This document shows, in pieces, positions 10,536 through 18,519 of a stretch of DNA of 64,000 nucleotides. The notes under the pieces were generated by a model that made no database searches, was not told where the DNA came from, and saw only the letters and a list, made by a program, of their open reading frames with translations. Position numbers and translations under genes: made by a program. Every line of letters begins with the position of its first letter. Position 1 is the first letter of the stretch. Source of the stretch: DATBAX01 sp963723765 (GTDB lineage Bacteria; Acidobacteriota; Terriglobia; Terriglobales; Acidobacteriaceae); contig CAVRSD010000010.1 of assembly GCA_963723765.1 (NCBI GenBank), positions 1 through 64,000 of the forward strand, in the 5' to 3' direction.

Positions 10536-11641
10536 TCAACCTGGGACCGTCGCCGGTAGCGTGAACCGGAACACGCTGCCCTGGCCCAGCCGGCTCTCGG
10601 CCCAGATCCGCCCGCCGTGTCCTTGGACGATGCACTTGGAGATGTAGAGGCCGAGCCCAACGCCTCGTCGATCGTCCTTCTCCGTCTGAACGAAAGCGCT
10701 CGAAGACTGCTTCCAATTGCTCGGCCGCGATTCCCACGCCCGTGTCGCTCACCGAGAAGCGAAGTCCTCTCCTGACGCGTTCGGCGCGGACGACGACCGG
10801 TCCCACCGGCGGCGTGAACTTGATCGCGTTGCTGAGAGGTTGGCCAGCACCTGGAGAATCCGCGCGGGATCGAAGGCGGCGAGCGGCAACGGTGCGGCGA
10901 TCTCGGCCACGAGCGAGACGCCGCTCGACAACGCCTGCGCATGGAACGTGTCCACGGCCTCCGTCACGATCTGGGTCGGGTCGCCAACTCGACGTGTGAC
11001 CGCGAGCGCTACCCGCCTCGATGCTCGCTACGTCGACGAGATCGCCGATCAGGCGGTTCATCCGAGCGCCGGCTCGCTGAATGCGCTGGGCGTGGCGATG
11101 ACTTCTCCGGTCGATGTTCCGGCCTCGCGGGGACTCTGCTCTCGCGATGAGCTCCCGCGAAACCGACCATCGCGCCGAGCATGTTCCGCAGGTCGTGGCT
11201 GACGATGCCGAGAAACTCATCGCGTGTGGCCACCGCGTCGTCGGAGCGGGCCCGCTCGAGAGAAAGGTCCTTGTCCGTCTCCTTGCGTTCGGTCAGGAGG
11301 AGGCCGGCATCGTGCGCACGTTCCGCGCGCAGAACCTCATCTGCATCGGCGCGCTCCGTTCGCACGTCCCTGTCCTCGATCCCTCTCTGTCTTTCGAGGC
11401 TCTTCGGAGAGGACCCGCCGGGCGCAAGCGCTGCCGACTGTCGGTCCGACTTTGCCCGATTTTCAGCGAGCACCTGATCTGCACGCGCGCGAGCCTTGGC
11501 GATGATGGCGTCGGCTGCATCCTCGATGGCGCCGAGCTTGTCGCTGAGGACTCGATCGGCTTTCTCACGCTCGACACGCAGGCTCTGGTCGGTCTGCTCG
11601 CGCTCGGGAATGGGAATGGCGGGTCGCGCATCGGGAAGCAT
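10536..11641 (-). pseudogene. Sensor histidine kinase with N-terminal coiled coil, multiply frameshifted
   Basis: The N-terminal ~120 residues are a charged heptad-rich coiled coil (REQTDQSLRVEREKADRVLS and further Arg/Glu/Asp repeats) with no membrane segment, so it is a soluble kinase. The HisKA core is FLGIVSHDLRNMLGAMVGF with the phosphoryl-acceptor His. Beyond it the coding switches frame at least three times: RMNRLIGDLVDVASIEAG; SGVSLVAEIAAPLPLAAFDP; NAIKFTPPVGPVVVRAERV and RFSVSDTGVGIAAEQLEAVF (N and G1 boxes). The last frame reads LYISKCIVQGHGGRIWAESR and FRFTLPATVPG to TGA at 10536-10538. The fragments together make a complete kinase. No cognate regulator is adjacent. Confidence 0.75.
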
Positions 11642-11844
11642 TGATTCGCAACATCAAATTAGCACCGAGGACGTTCGCAGTTGGCCGCGCCCAAGCACTC
11701 GCCCGGTAGTGGTGTGCTCGCCGGTGACGTTACGCCCCAATCACTCGAAAGGCTCCGATTGCGGTGCGTTCTCGCAAAGCGATTGACGAGGTTGACGATG
11801 TACTGATGGAACAGCGACCGTTCTCAACGGAAGAAGTCTACGAA

Positions 11845-12948
11845 TCAGCGCCGTATGTGCGCTGCAAGATCGACCACCGCGCGCACGAGCGCCTTCGGCT
11901 CGACGGGCTTCTCCAGGTGCACGTTAAAAACCTTCGACGAGGGCGCGCGCGCGATCCTCGTTACGGGCAGAGGCGGTGAGCGCGATCGCCGGAATGTTCT
12001 TCGTTTCTTCTCGCGGAAGATTGCGGATGCTTCGAATGAGCACGTACCCATCCTCGTGGGGCATGCTGATGTCCGAGATGATGACGTGCGGGGTGAAGGT
12101 CTCCAGCTCCGTCAGCGCTTCGGCGGAGCTACTCGCGACGTGGACCTCCATCCCGTACGATTCGAGGGCGTAGGCGAACAGGTCACGAGCGTCGGGGTCG
12201 TCATCCACGACGAGAACTCGAAGCCCTCCCAAACCAGTTGGCGGCGAGATGTTGGCCGCTTGCTCTTTCGCTGCGCGAGCACCGGAGACTCCGAAATTCG
12301 TCGAGACGAAGGGACTGACCGGAAGACGAACGACGAAGGTCGCGCCGCGCCCGCTTCCGGCGCTGTGCGCTTCGATGGATCCTCCATGCAATTCGACGAT
12401 GTGCTTCGCGATGGAGAGCCCAATCCCAAGTCCCATGTGAGATCGCGTGGCGCTCGCGTCCGCTTGGCGAAAGCTGTCGAAGACGTGGGGCAAGAAGCTC
12501 TCGACGATGCCCTCACCGTTGTCCGAGACCGTCACTTCGAGATCGGATTGGACGCGTCGAAGACCAATCGTCACCTTGCCTTCCTTGGGCGTGAACTTCA
12601 CCGCGTTCGCCAGAAGGTTCGACATGACCTGTTGGAGGCGTTCGCCGTCGCCGCGCATCGCAGCTCCTTCACGATCCAACTGCACCTCGATCGAGATGCT
12701 CTTGGCGGCAGCGGCAGGGCGCAAGCCTTCGATTGCCATCTCGACGACATCGGCAAGGTCGATCTGCGACGGGTTGATGCGAATCTTGCCGGTGATGACG
12801 CTGCTGACATCGAGCAGGTCCGCGACGAGCTGGCTCTGCGCCTCGGCATTACGCTCGATGATCTCGAGCGCGCGCTCCTTCTTGGTCTCGTCGAGATCCT
12901 CGTTCCGCATGATCCGCAGCCAGCCGAGGATCGCGTTGAGGGGGGATC
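11845..12948 (-). CDS. Hybrid sensor histidine kinase / response regulator, N-terminus cut off at the 12,950 junction
   Basis: Beginning at the junction the frame reads RSPLNAILGWLRIMR, the HisKA motif immediately after its missing His. It continues with DLLDVSSVITGKI, the N box NLLANAVKFTPKEG, SDNGEGI and GLGIGLSIAKHIVELHGGSI of the HATPase domain. A receiver domain follows (RVLVVDDDPDARDLFAYALE, with phospho-Asp in VIISDISMPHEDG and Lys in HLEKPVEPKAL). One extra T in the run near 11,925 breaks the frame in the receiver (VEGF to NVHLEKP). The true stop is the TGA at 11845-11847. All sensor domains and the phosphorylated His are absent because the gene is truncated by the join to frr. Confidence 0.85.
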
Positions 12949-12958
12949 TGACGGTGTC
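12945..12958. other. Junction between two unrelated genome segments (RRF coding joined in frame to a histidine kinase)
   Basis: On the minus strand the codons read ...ANKIIDT then VRSPLNAILGW. The first half is ribosome recycling factor around residue 142 of ~185; the second is the HisKA domain of a kinase. Base composition, frameshift density and gene style change here. A GATC lies at 12945-12948, a possible ligation site, although GATC is frequent in this window. Confidence 0.75.
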
Positions 12959-13378
12959 GATGATCTTGTTGGCGTCGCGCCGGGCGTTGCGGATGGATAT
13001 TTTGCTGGCCTCGGCGAACTGCTTGCATTGGCCGACAAGCTGCAATCGTCGTTCCTGCGACAAGGGCGGCAGCATCAGGCGAAGGGTTTTGCCGTCGCTG
13101 TGCGGCGTCAGGCCGAGCTTGCTGTCGCTGATGGCTTTTTCAATGGCTTTCAGATCGCCGGGGCTGAAGGGCTTGATCAGAAGCTGCGTCGTCTCCGGCA
13201 CGCTGATGGATGCGATCGACCGCAGATCGGTCGGCGAGTCGTAATAATCCACCTTGATATTTTCCACCAAAGCCGGCGTCGCCCGCCCGGTGCGAATGCC
13301 CCGCAGTTCATGCTGCAGGTGCTCGATCGCCTTTTCCATGTGGACTTCAGCGTCAAATAGAATGTCTTCGATTGGCAT
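12949..13378 (-). pseudogene. frr: Ribosome recycling factor, C-terminally truncated by the junction
   Basis: RRF splits post-termination ribosomes together with EF-G. The sequence from the ATG at 13378 (MPIEDILFDAEVHMEKAIEH) covers domain I helix 1 with its conserved basic patch (LRGIRTGRATPALVENIKVD), all of domain II (IKPFSPGDLKAIEKAISDS, LPPLSQERRLQL) and the start of helix 3 (KISIRNARRDANKI). About 45 residues, most of the third long helix of domain I, are missing because the frame runs into the kinase. Seven codons upstream of this ATG are open but not RRF-like. In most bacteria frr follows pyrH; here no pyrH lies upstream on this strand. Confidence 0.9.
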
Positions 13379-13707
13379 GATCTCTATGGTAACGGCCAAG
13401 CTTGGCCGACGGAAGTATGTTTGTAATTATCACGTGTGGCAACATTGGAATATCGCCATGCGGCGAGCGGATTGGAAAGGCTATTCAGGCTGGAGGTCTC
13501 TCAGTCGCGATGCAGGTGCGACTCTGAAACCTCCATTGTACCCGACCGGGGTTTTGGCAGCGGGGGATTGCTCGATACGAACGCTCCTTCTGGTTCAATT
13601 TGTGCGGATTGAAATCGATCTCTAAGACGTTATTTCCTAAATAGACCCCATTTCGGTAGGCAACTAGCTTGCTTGAATTAGTTGCCTCAGTGTAGTATCG
13701 TGAATTT
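13379..13707. other. Intergenic region upstream of frr and the 13,708 gene
   Basis: This region is visibly more A+T-rich than either side and holds the divergent promoters for frr (minus) and the coiled-coil gene (plus). The only clear structure is the inverted repeat at 13658-13687. No coding sequence is convincing. Confidence 0.5.
13658..13687. promoter_or_regulatory. 9-bp inverted repeat, candidate operator upstream of the 13,708 gene
   Basis: The arms AGGCAACTA and TAGTTGCCT are perfect reverse complements separated by 12 bases. The repeat ends 20 bases before the ATG at 13708 and covers the likely promoter (TTGCTT, 18 bases, TAGTAT). Two arms about 21 bases centre to centre, two helical turns, is typical for a dimeric repressor. 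Confidence 0.45.
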
Positions 13708-14211
13708 ATGCCCAACGTAATCGAAGTCGTTGAGAAGCTCAAGCGCCGGATGGTTCGCGATGCGAAACGGATCGAAAATGCGAGTAAAGAGCTAGAAGTC
13801 TTGAGAGACGTACTCGATAGGGCATGTGACCTTCAAGAAGAGATTGAAAATGCTGAACAGAGAATCCGCCGCACAGTCGAAATGCTGGGAAACAAGCAGG
13901 CGAAGACGATTCTGGCGGAGACCAACGTCGGAGCGCAATTTCTGGAAGAGAAATCTGTGAGAGCTGAGAAGGTCTCGCTCTGGGCATATATGCAAGAATA
14001 TTTGCAGATAGTTAAGGAAGCGAGAGTCGGGGACATCGTCGCATTTTTGCAGGCAGTCGGAATTGAGTATGCGAAACGGCAAACGATAGAAGCTGTTATT
14101 CGTAGGAAGCCCGCTGAATTTAGAATCACTAAAAGAAATGGCCAAAAATTCGTCAGTCTGCGCCCCAATTGGCGATTGGAAGTTTCAGATCATCCGAGAA
14201 GTTGGAGATAA
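13708..14211 (+). CDS. Uncharacterised coiled-coil protein with a possible winged-helix C-terminus
   Basis: A 167-residue soluble protein of unknown family. Residues ~1-60 are a charged coiled coil (VEKLKRRMVRDAKRIENASK, LQEEIENAEQRIRRTVEML). Residues ~95-150 (LWAYMQEYLQIVKEARVGDI, AKRQTIEAVIRRKPAEF, RITKRNGQKFVSLRP) have the helix-helix-beta-hairpin order of HARE-HTH/winged-helix modules and may bind DNA. Codon use is more A/T-rich than its neighbours, hinting at recent acquisition. An inverted repeat overlaps its promoter, so self-regulation is plausible. The DNA-binding reading is inference from shape only. Confidence 0.6.
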   Translation: MPNVIEVVEKLKRRMVRDAKRIENASKELEVLRDVLDRACDLQEEIENAEQRIRRTVEMLGNKQAKTILAETNVGAQFLEEKSVRAEKVSLWAYMQEYLQIVKEARVGDIVAFLQAVGIEYAKRQTIEAVIRRKPAEFRITKRNGQKFVSLRPNWRLEVSDHPRSWR

Positions 14212-14218
14212 ACAAGTT

Positions 14219-14345
14219 GGGCCTACAGCTGCGCTAACAGCAAGTAGGCCCGGAAAGCGTAGCAACCCTTGCGAGGAAGCCAGCTCTACGTGTGTTTATA
14301 CGCCCGGCCGCCACCAGTTTCAAGGGGCGAAAGCCCTACTCTAAT
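14219..14345 (+). other. Hairpin-rich segment, candidate structured RNA
   Basis: Directly after the stop at 14211 lie successive stem-loops: GGGCCTAC pairing with GTAGGCCC (inner stem GCTG/CAGC); CGTAG with CTACG enclosing CCTT-GCG-AGG; CGTGT with ATACG; and GGGC-GAAA-GCCC with a GNRA tetraloop. There is no T-run, so it is not a simple terminator. It matches no riboswitch or ribozyme consensus I know. It could be a 3' UTR structure, a repeat remnant or a small RNA. Confidence 0.3.
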
Positions 14346-14384
14346 CCGCCGCGTCCATCTCTGCTTGGCCGTGTGATAGGCGGT

Positions 14385-15431
14385 TTAGTTTAGAAAATAC
14401 TGCCGATACAGCGTATCCCGCTGAGCAGGCCTAAACCCAGCATCGCGAATGATCCTGCGGAGTTCTTCTTCGGTGGTGCAATTGGTCACGCCCGCAGCCC
14501 GTACCACATTTTCTTCCAGCATGACGGACCCCACATCGTTGCCGCCGAAGCGCAGACCCATCTGGCAGACTTTCAGGCCTTGCGTCACCCAGCTCGATTG
14601 CACATTGAGGAAATTGGAAAGATACAGCCGCGAGATGGCCAGCGTTTTCAGATACTCGACCGCCGTGGCTTCGTCCCAGTGCCGGCCGCCCAGGGCCGTG
14701 TTGGTGGGCTGGAAGCTCCAGGGGATAAATGCGGTGAATCCGCCGGTCTCTTCCTGGAGCTCGTAAAGCCGCTGGAAATGGTTGATGCGGTTTTCGTAAT
14801 TCTCGCCCACGCCGAACATCATGGTTGCGGTGGTCCGCATGCCGATCTGGTGGGCGGTGCGATGCACATTGAGCCAGTCGTCGGTGAGGCACTTAAGGCG
14901 GGCAATCTTGTAGCGCACTTCGTCATCGAGAATTTCCGCGCCGCCGCCGGGGATCGAGTCCAGGCCAGCGTCCCGTAAGCGCAAAATCGTGTCGCGAATC
15001 GTCAGCCCGCTGTATTCGGCGATGGCGATAATTTCCGACGCCGAATAGCAGTGCAAATGAATTTTCGGAAAGCGTTCGCGGATGCCCCGCAGCATCCGTT
15101 CATGCCAGTCAATCTTGAGGTCAGGATGCAGCCCGCCCTGCATCAACACTCCCGTGCCGCCAAGTTCCACGGTCTCGCGGATCTTCTCGTAAATCGTCTC
15201 AAATTCGAGTATGTATCCTTCTTTCGACGCGGGCCCCTTCAGCGGACGATAAAATGCGCAAAACGTACAGTACTCGGTGCAGAAGTTGGTGTAGTTAATA
15301 TTGCGGTCAATGATGTAAGTAGCCACGCCTTCGGGATGGAACTTGCGGCGCAGCGCGTCCGCTTCCATTCCAATGCCGATCAGATCGTCGGAGTTGTAGA
15401 GCTCGAGAGCTTGCTGTTTGGTCAGAGACAT
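14385..15431 (-). CDS. mqnC: Cyclic dehypoxanthinyl futalosine synthase (radical SAM, menaquinone pathway)
   Basis: MqnC cyclises dehypoxanthine futalosine in the futalosine route to menaquinone. The 348-residue protein is full length. It carries the radical-SAM CxxxCxxC cluster motif (NFCTEYCTFCAFYRPLKG, residues ~49-66), VLMQGGLHPDLKIDW, the SAM-binding GLDSIPGGGAEILDDEVR, and the C-terminal GGNDVGSVMLEENVVRAAG signature shared by MqnC/MqnE/CofH. MqnC is favoured over MqnE by overall fit and by the nearby mqnA. It is on the same strand as the DedA gene and mqnA; the ATG at 15431 begins MSLTKQQALELYNSDDLIGI. Confidence 0.92.
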   Translation of the reverse strand: MSLTKQQALELYNSDDLIGIGMEADALRRKFHPEGVATYIIDRNINYTNFCTEYCTFCAFYRPLKGPASKEGYILEFETIYEKIRETVELGGTGVLMQGGLHPDLKIDWHERMLRGIRERFPKIHLHCYSASEIIAIAEYSGLTIRDTILRLRDAGLDSIPGGGAEILDDEVRYKIARLKCLTDDWLNVHRTAHQIGMRTTATMMFGVGENYENRINHFQRLYELQEETGGFTAFIPWSFQPTNTALGGRHWDEATAVEYLKTLAISRLYLSNFLNVQSSWVTQGLKVCQMGLRFGGNDVGSVMLEENVVRAAGVTNCTTEEELRRIIRDAGFRPAQRDTLYRQYFLN

Positions 15432-15635
15432 AGGTTCGCGAACTGCTCCCTAATTCTAGCGGAATTAGGACGATTGCTCCAAACGGTCAGGTTCGATTCA
15501 GTGCCCTGCCATGTGGTGCCAGTGATGCATGACCGCACAGCTTAGATGGCCGAGCACAAACCAGAACACGCCCTGGAGTACTGCCTTGGTTGTTTGCGTC
15601 ATCCGTGCAAGAATACGCTCGGCTCCAAGCAGGGA

Positions 15636-16285
15636 TCAAGAGCTTTGACGCCGTTTGGCGGCCCGGGCAGTGCCTTTCTCTTTCCGATGGCGAAAATACT
15701 GCCAGACCGCGCCCACCGCTCCGACCAGAGAGAGTCCGATCAAGATCCCGAGCGCCGCTTTGTAATAATGAGCAAAGAAGGCATTGATCCTGGTGCCATA
15801 CAGCGCTCCCAATCCGGCGATGATGGTATAGCGGATGGCGCGACCAAGCGTCAGCGCTCAGCAGAAATTTCTTGCGCGAATATTGCAGGGCTCCGGCCGC
15901 CAATACAAAAGGAACAATCGGAAATGGCGGCGGCAAGGATAGCGGGAATGGCCACGGCGCTAAATCCCCAGCGCTCAAATCGCTGGCAAACCTTGGCGGC
16001 GCTTTTCTTCGACAGCTTGTATTCCAGCGTCTCTTTGCCGCCTTTGCGGGCCAGGCTGTAGGTGATGTATCCGCCCACCACGGCGCCAATCGTCGCCATA
16101 AGCGCGTAGTACGGCCATCGATTGGGATGATGGGCCGCCAGCCAGATGGTCAACACGTCCGCGCTGCCCGTCAATGGAACCACGGAGTTGTCCGCGATGC
16201 CCAGCAGAACCTGGCCGATTCCACCCAGCCGGTGTAGGGTTCGCCAAACTGAAACCGCAAGTAAAAGATGAATAGATGGCAACAT
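15636..16285 (-). pseudogene. DedA/SNARE-associated (VTT domain) membrane protein, two frameshifts
   Basis: The three reading pieces together make a DedA-family membrane protein of about 215 residues. Frame one has GIADNSVVPLTGSADVLTIW and the reentrant-loop region ATIGAVVGGYITYSLARKGG. It breaks near 15,935 (AVAIPAIL). Frame two gives PPPFPIVPFVLAAGALQYSR and breaks near 15,855. Frame three gives LTLGRAIRYTIIAGLGALYG and ends with a basic tail (KRRQSS, stop 15636-15638). DedA proteins help scramble or recycle undecaprenyl phosphate and phospholipids. Single-base slips restore the frame at both places, so sequencing errors are as likely as real inactivation. The gene sits between mqnC and mqnA. 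Confidence 0.75.
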
Positions 16286-16347
16286 TCGAATGACTTAGAA
16301 GCAGTCTACAGTGAGGGGTTGGCAGGAACGCGAAATATGACTCCTGC

Positions 16348-17199
16348 TCAGATAACGGCCGGTTTCGCAGCTTCGAGGAAATGCATTTCGGGTCTTTCCG
16401 GCAATACGCCAATCTCAGCGCCATAGTGATAGAACAGTTGCAGGCCCTCCAGGCAGTCCGCATCCAGATAATAATGAATGTTCTCGCTCAAATAACTTCT
16501 GACACTTGCCTGGCTCAAACCCAGCTTCGGAGCCCAGTCCCGTGCGATTTGATCGAGACTGTGAGGAAGCAGGCCGTGATCGCGGGATTCCTGAAAAATC
16601 GCCGCCAGGTCGAGTGAGGGTGCCGCATCTTTCAGCGCCGCCTGCCGCACCGCCCAGAACGCGAAAACGAAAGGCTTGCCGGTAAAACGAATCCATTCCT
16701 CGGCGAGATCGTAAGTCAGATAACGCGAGCGATCCACCTTGAGCGCAGGATCGCCAATCAGAAGCGCGGCGTCGTGTTGTTGCAGCATGGTTTCCAGCTC
16801 GGGGGCTGCAGCGCTAAAAGAGATTTTCCGATTCCACCACTTGGCGAACAAAATCTGCGTCAAAGCCACCGAGGTCAAGGATGAAGTATCGAGGGCGACA
16901 GTCTTTATCCGCTCCAACGGAAGCTTGCAGACCAGCAGGATCGAGCGCACCGTACGACGCGACGCGATGGCAACTCCGGGAAGGATAGCGAGGTCAGGAA
17001 TGCTGGCATAAGCGGCTGCCGGAATGATGCCAATGTCTGCCGAACCCTGCTGCAATTCCGCCGCGCACTGGGATGGAACCGTATAGGAAATATCAAAGTG
17101 GGAATCCGCGCTCGGTCGGCCCTCCACTATATGCTCAAAATCCCACATAAGAGGCGCGGTGTTGAGGTAGGAAATGGCCGAAATTCGAAGGCGTCTCAT
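16348..17199 (-). CDS. mqnA: Chorismate dehydratase (first step of the futalosine menaquinone pathway)
   Basis: MqnA dehydrates chorismate to 3-enolpyruvyl-benzoate. The 283-residue product has the periplasmic-binding-protein-like fold of the family: start LRISAISYLNTAPLMWDFEH, then ADIGIIPAAAYASIPDLAIL, VALDTSSLTSVALTQILFAK, AALLIGDPALKV, YDLAEEWIRFTGKPFVFAFW. Full length. With mqnC 0.9 kb downstream on the same strand, this supports menaquinone synthesis by the futalosine route in the right-hand organism. mqnB, mqnD and mqnE are not in the window. The start is divergent from dprA across ~90 bases. Confidence 0.92.
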   Translation of the reverse strand: MRRLRISAISYLNTAPLMWDFEHIVEGRPSADSHFDISYTVPSQCAAELQQGSADIGIIPAAAYASIPDLAILPGVAIASRRTVRSILLVCKLPLERIKTVALDTSSLTSVALTQILFAKWWNRKISFSAAAPELETMLQQHDAALLIGDPALKVDRSRYLTYDLAEEWIRFTGKPFVFAFWAVRQAALKDAAPSLDLAAIFQESRDHGLLPHSLDQIARDWAPKLGLSQASVRSYLSENIHYYLDADCLEGLQLFYHYGAEIGVLPERPEMHFLEAAKPAVI

Positions 17200-17292
17200 G
17201 CTTTTGCTATCGATTTTATCAAACTTGTGTCATCCAACCTTGACATCGCACGGTCACCGTGTAGAGTCCGCCATAGCTAGCCGGAGGTTTGA

Positions 17293-18474
17293 ATGCCCGA
17301 AGCCGTCGTCGCCGCTCCTAATACCACCGTCAATAAAGATGAAACCCTCACCCTGCAATGGCTGGCTTTGGCGCTCACGCCGGGTTTGGGGCCCGGCAAG
17401 GCTCGGCGACTGGTGGAGTTCTTCGGCAGTGTGCAAGCCCTCTTCGCCGCGTCGCTGACCGAACTGGAAGCCGCCGGCCTGCGTTCGCTTTCGGCCCAAT
17501 CGCTCGGAACCGGCCGCTCCATGGAACTCGCGCACGACGAACTCGCAAAAGCCGCCGCCGAGGAAGCCCACATCGTCGCCTTCGAGGATCCAGCCTACCC
17601 TCCGGAATTGAAGCAAATCTACGACCCTCCCCTGGTCCTCTTTGTACGAGGAAATGTGGAAGTCCTGTCGCAACCGGGGATTGCCTTGGTGGGTACTCGG
17701 CATCCCACGCCTTACGGGGTCGGCATGGCCGAGCGGTTGGCTTGCGATCTCGCAGCTCGCGGCTTAGTAATTTTCAGCGGACTCGCCCGCGGCGTCGATA
17801 CTGCCGGACATCGCGGAGCGCTCTCGGCCAAAGGCAAGACAGTCGCCGTTTTTGGAACAGGTGTCGAAATTGTTTACCCCAGAGAAAATACCAAGCTGGT
17901 AGATCAAATGCTCGCCCTTGGCGGAGCTGTGATTTCCGAATTTCCCATGGGGACGTTCGCGGCGCCGCAGAATTTTCCCATCCGCAACCGGATCATCAGC
18001 GGAATCTCGATCGGAGTTCTGGTCATTGAAGCCGCCGAATACAGCGGAACCCGCATCACCGCCCGCTGCGCTCTGGAGCAGAATCGAGAGGTCTTTGCCG
18101 TCCCCGGCAATGTGACCAATAAGAATTCCTGGGGGCCGAACACGCTGATCAAACAAGGCGCCAAGCTGGTGGCGACCTGGGAAGACATTTGGGAGGAACT
18201 CCCGCCGCAAGTACGACTTACGCTCATGCCCGAAGGTGGCAATGAATCGCCGACGGGCCAAACCGCATCTCTATTTCAGGAAGCCGAGCTTTCACCTCAC
18301 GAAAAGAAGATCTACGCGCTGCTGAAAGCGGACGAGTCAACCCACATCGACGAAATTGTCGAACGCCTGGAGCCGAACTTGTCGTCTTCCGACATCTTCG
18401 CAGCCCTGTTTGAATTGGAGTTAGCCGGCAAGGTGAAGCAGTTGCCGGGGAAGAATTTCGTAAGGAGCTTCTAG
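17293..18474 (+). CDS. dprA: DNA-processing protein DprA (natural transformation)
   Basis: DprA loads RecA onto incoming single-stranded DNA. The 393-residue protein has an N-terminal helical SAM/HhH-like region (LTPGLGPGKARRLVEFFGSV), the Rossmann-like core with VALVGTRHPTPYGVGMAERL-type motif, FSGLARGVDTAGHRGAL, VAVFGTGVEIVYPREN, ISEFPMGTFAAPQNFPIRNR, and a C-terminal winged helix after residue ~315 (IYALLKADESTHIDEIVERL). The stop codon lies inside a TAGCTCC/TAGCTGC repeat. It is followed by a broken four-helix-bundle gene and topA; dprA-topA linkage is common in bacteria. Confidence 0.95.
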   Translation: MPEAVVAAPNTTVNKDETLTLQWLALALTPGLGPGKARRLVEFFGSVQALFAASLTELEAAGLRSLSAQSLGTGRSMELAHDELAKAAAEEAHIVAFEDPAYPPELKQIYDPPLVLFVRGNVEVLSQPGIALVGTRHPTPYGVGMAERLACDLAARGLVIFSGLARGVDTAGHRGALSAKGKTVAVFGTGVEIVYPRENTKLVDQMLALGGAVISEFPMGTFAAPQNFPIRNRIISGISIGVLVIEAAEYSGTRITARCALEQNREVFAVPGNVTNKNSWGPNTLIKQGAKLVATWEDIWEELPPQVRLTLMPEGGNESPTGQTASLFQEAELSPHEKKIYALLKADESTHIDEIVERLEPNLSSSDIFAALFELELAGKVKQLPGKNFVRSF

Positions 18475-18502
18475 CTCCTGGCTGCTAGCTCCTAGCTGCT
18501 GC
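18466..18502 (+). repeat. AGCT-core intergenic repeat at the dprA stop codon
   Basis: Tandem degenerate units of the type TAGCTCCTGGCTGC / TAGCTCCTAGCTGC. The first TAG is the dprA stop. Related copies lie at 18887-18914 and 39408-39428, each also supplying a stop codon. Confidence 0.6.
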
Positions 18503-18519
18503 CCGACGGTGAGCCGTTT

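Noticed and set aside
11855..13360. A 501-codon plus-strand frame opposite the hybrid kinase and frr
   Set aside because: It shadows well-supported HATPase, receiver and RRF coding on the minus strand and shows no protein family.
11924..13399. A 491-codon open frame as a natural RRF-kinase fusion protein
   Set aside because: Both parts lose essential segments at the join (last RRF helix; kinase phospho-His), and base composition and error density change there, so a chimera is more likely.
14219..14345. Cobalamin riboswitch, tmRNA or RNase P RNA
   Set aside because: GGAAAG-, GCCAC- and GAGGAA-like words occur, but the conserved cores of those RNAs are absent and the segment is too short.
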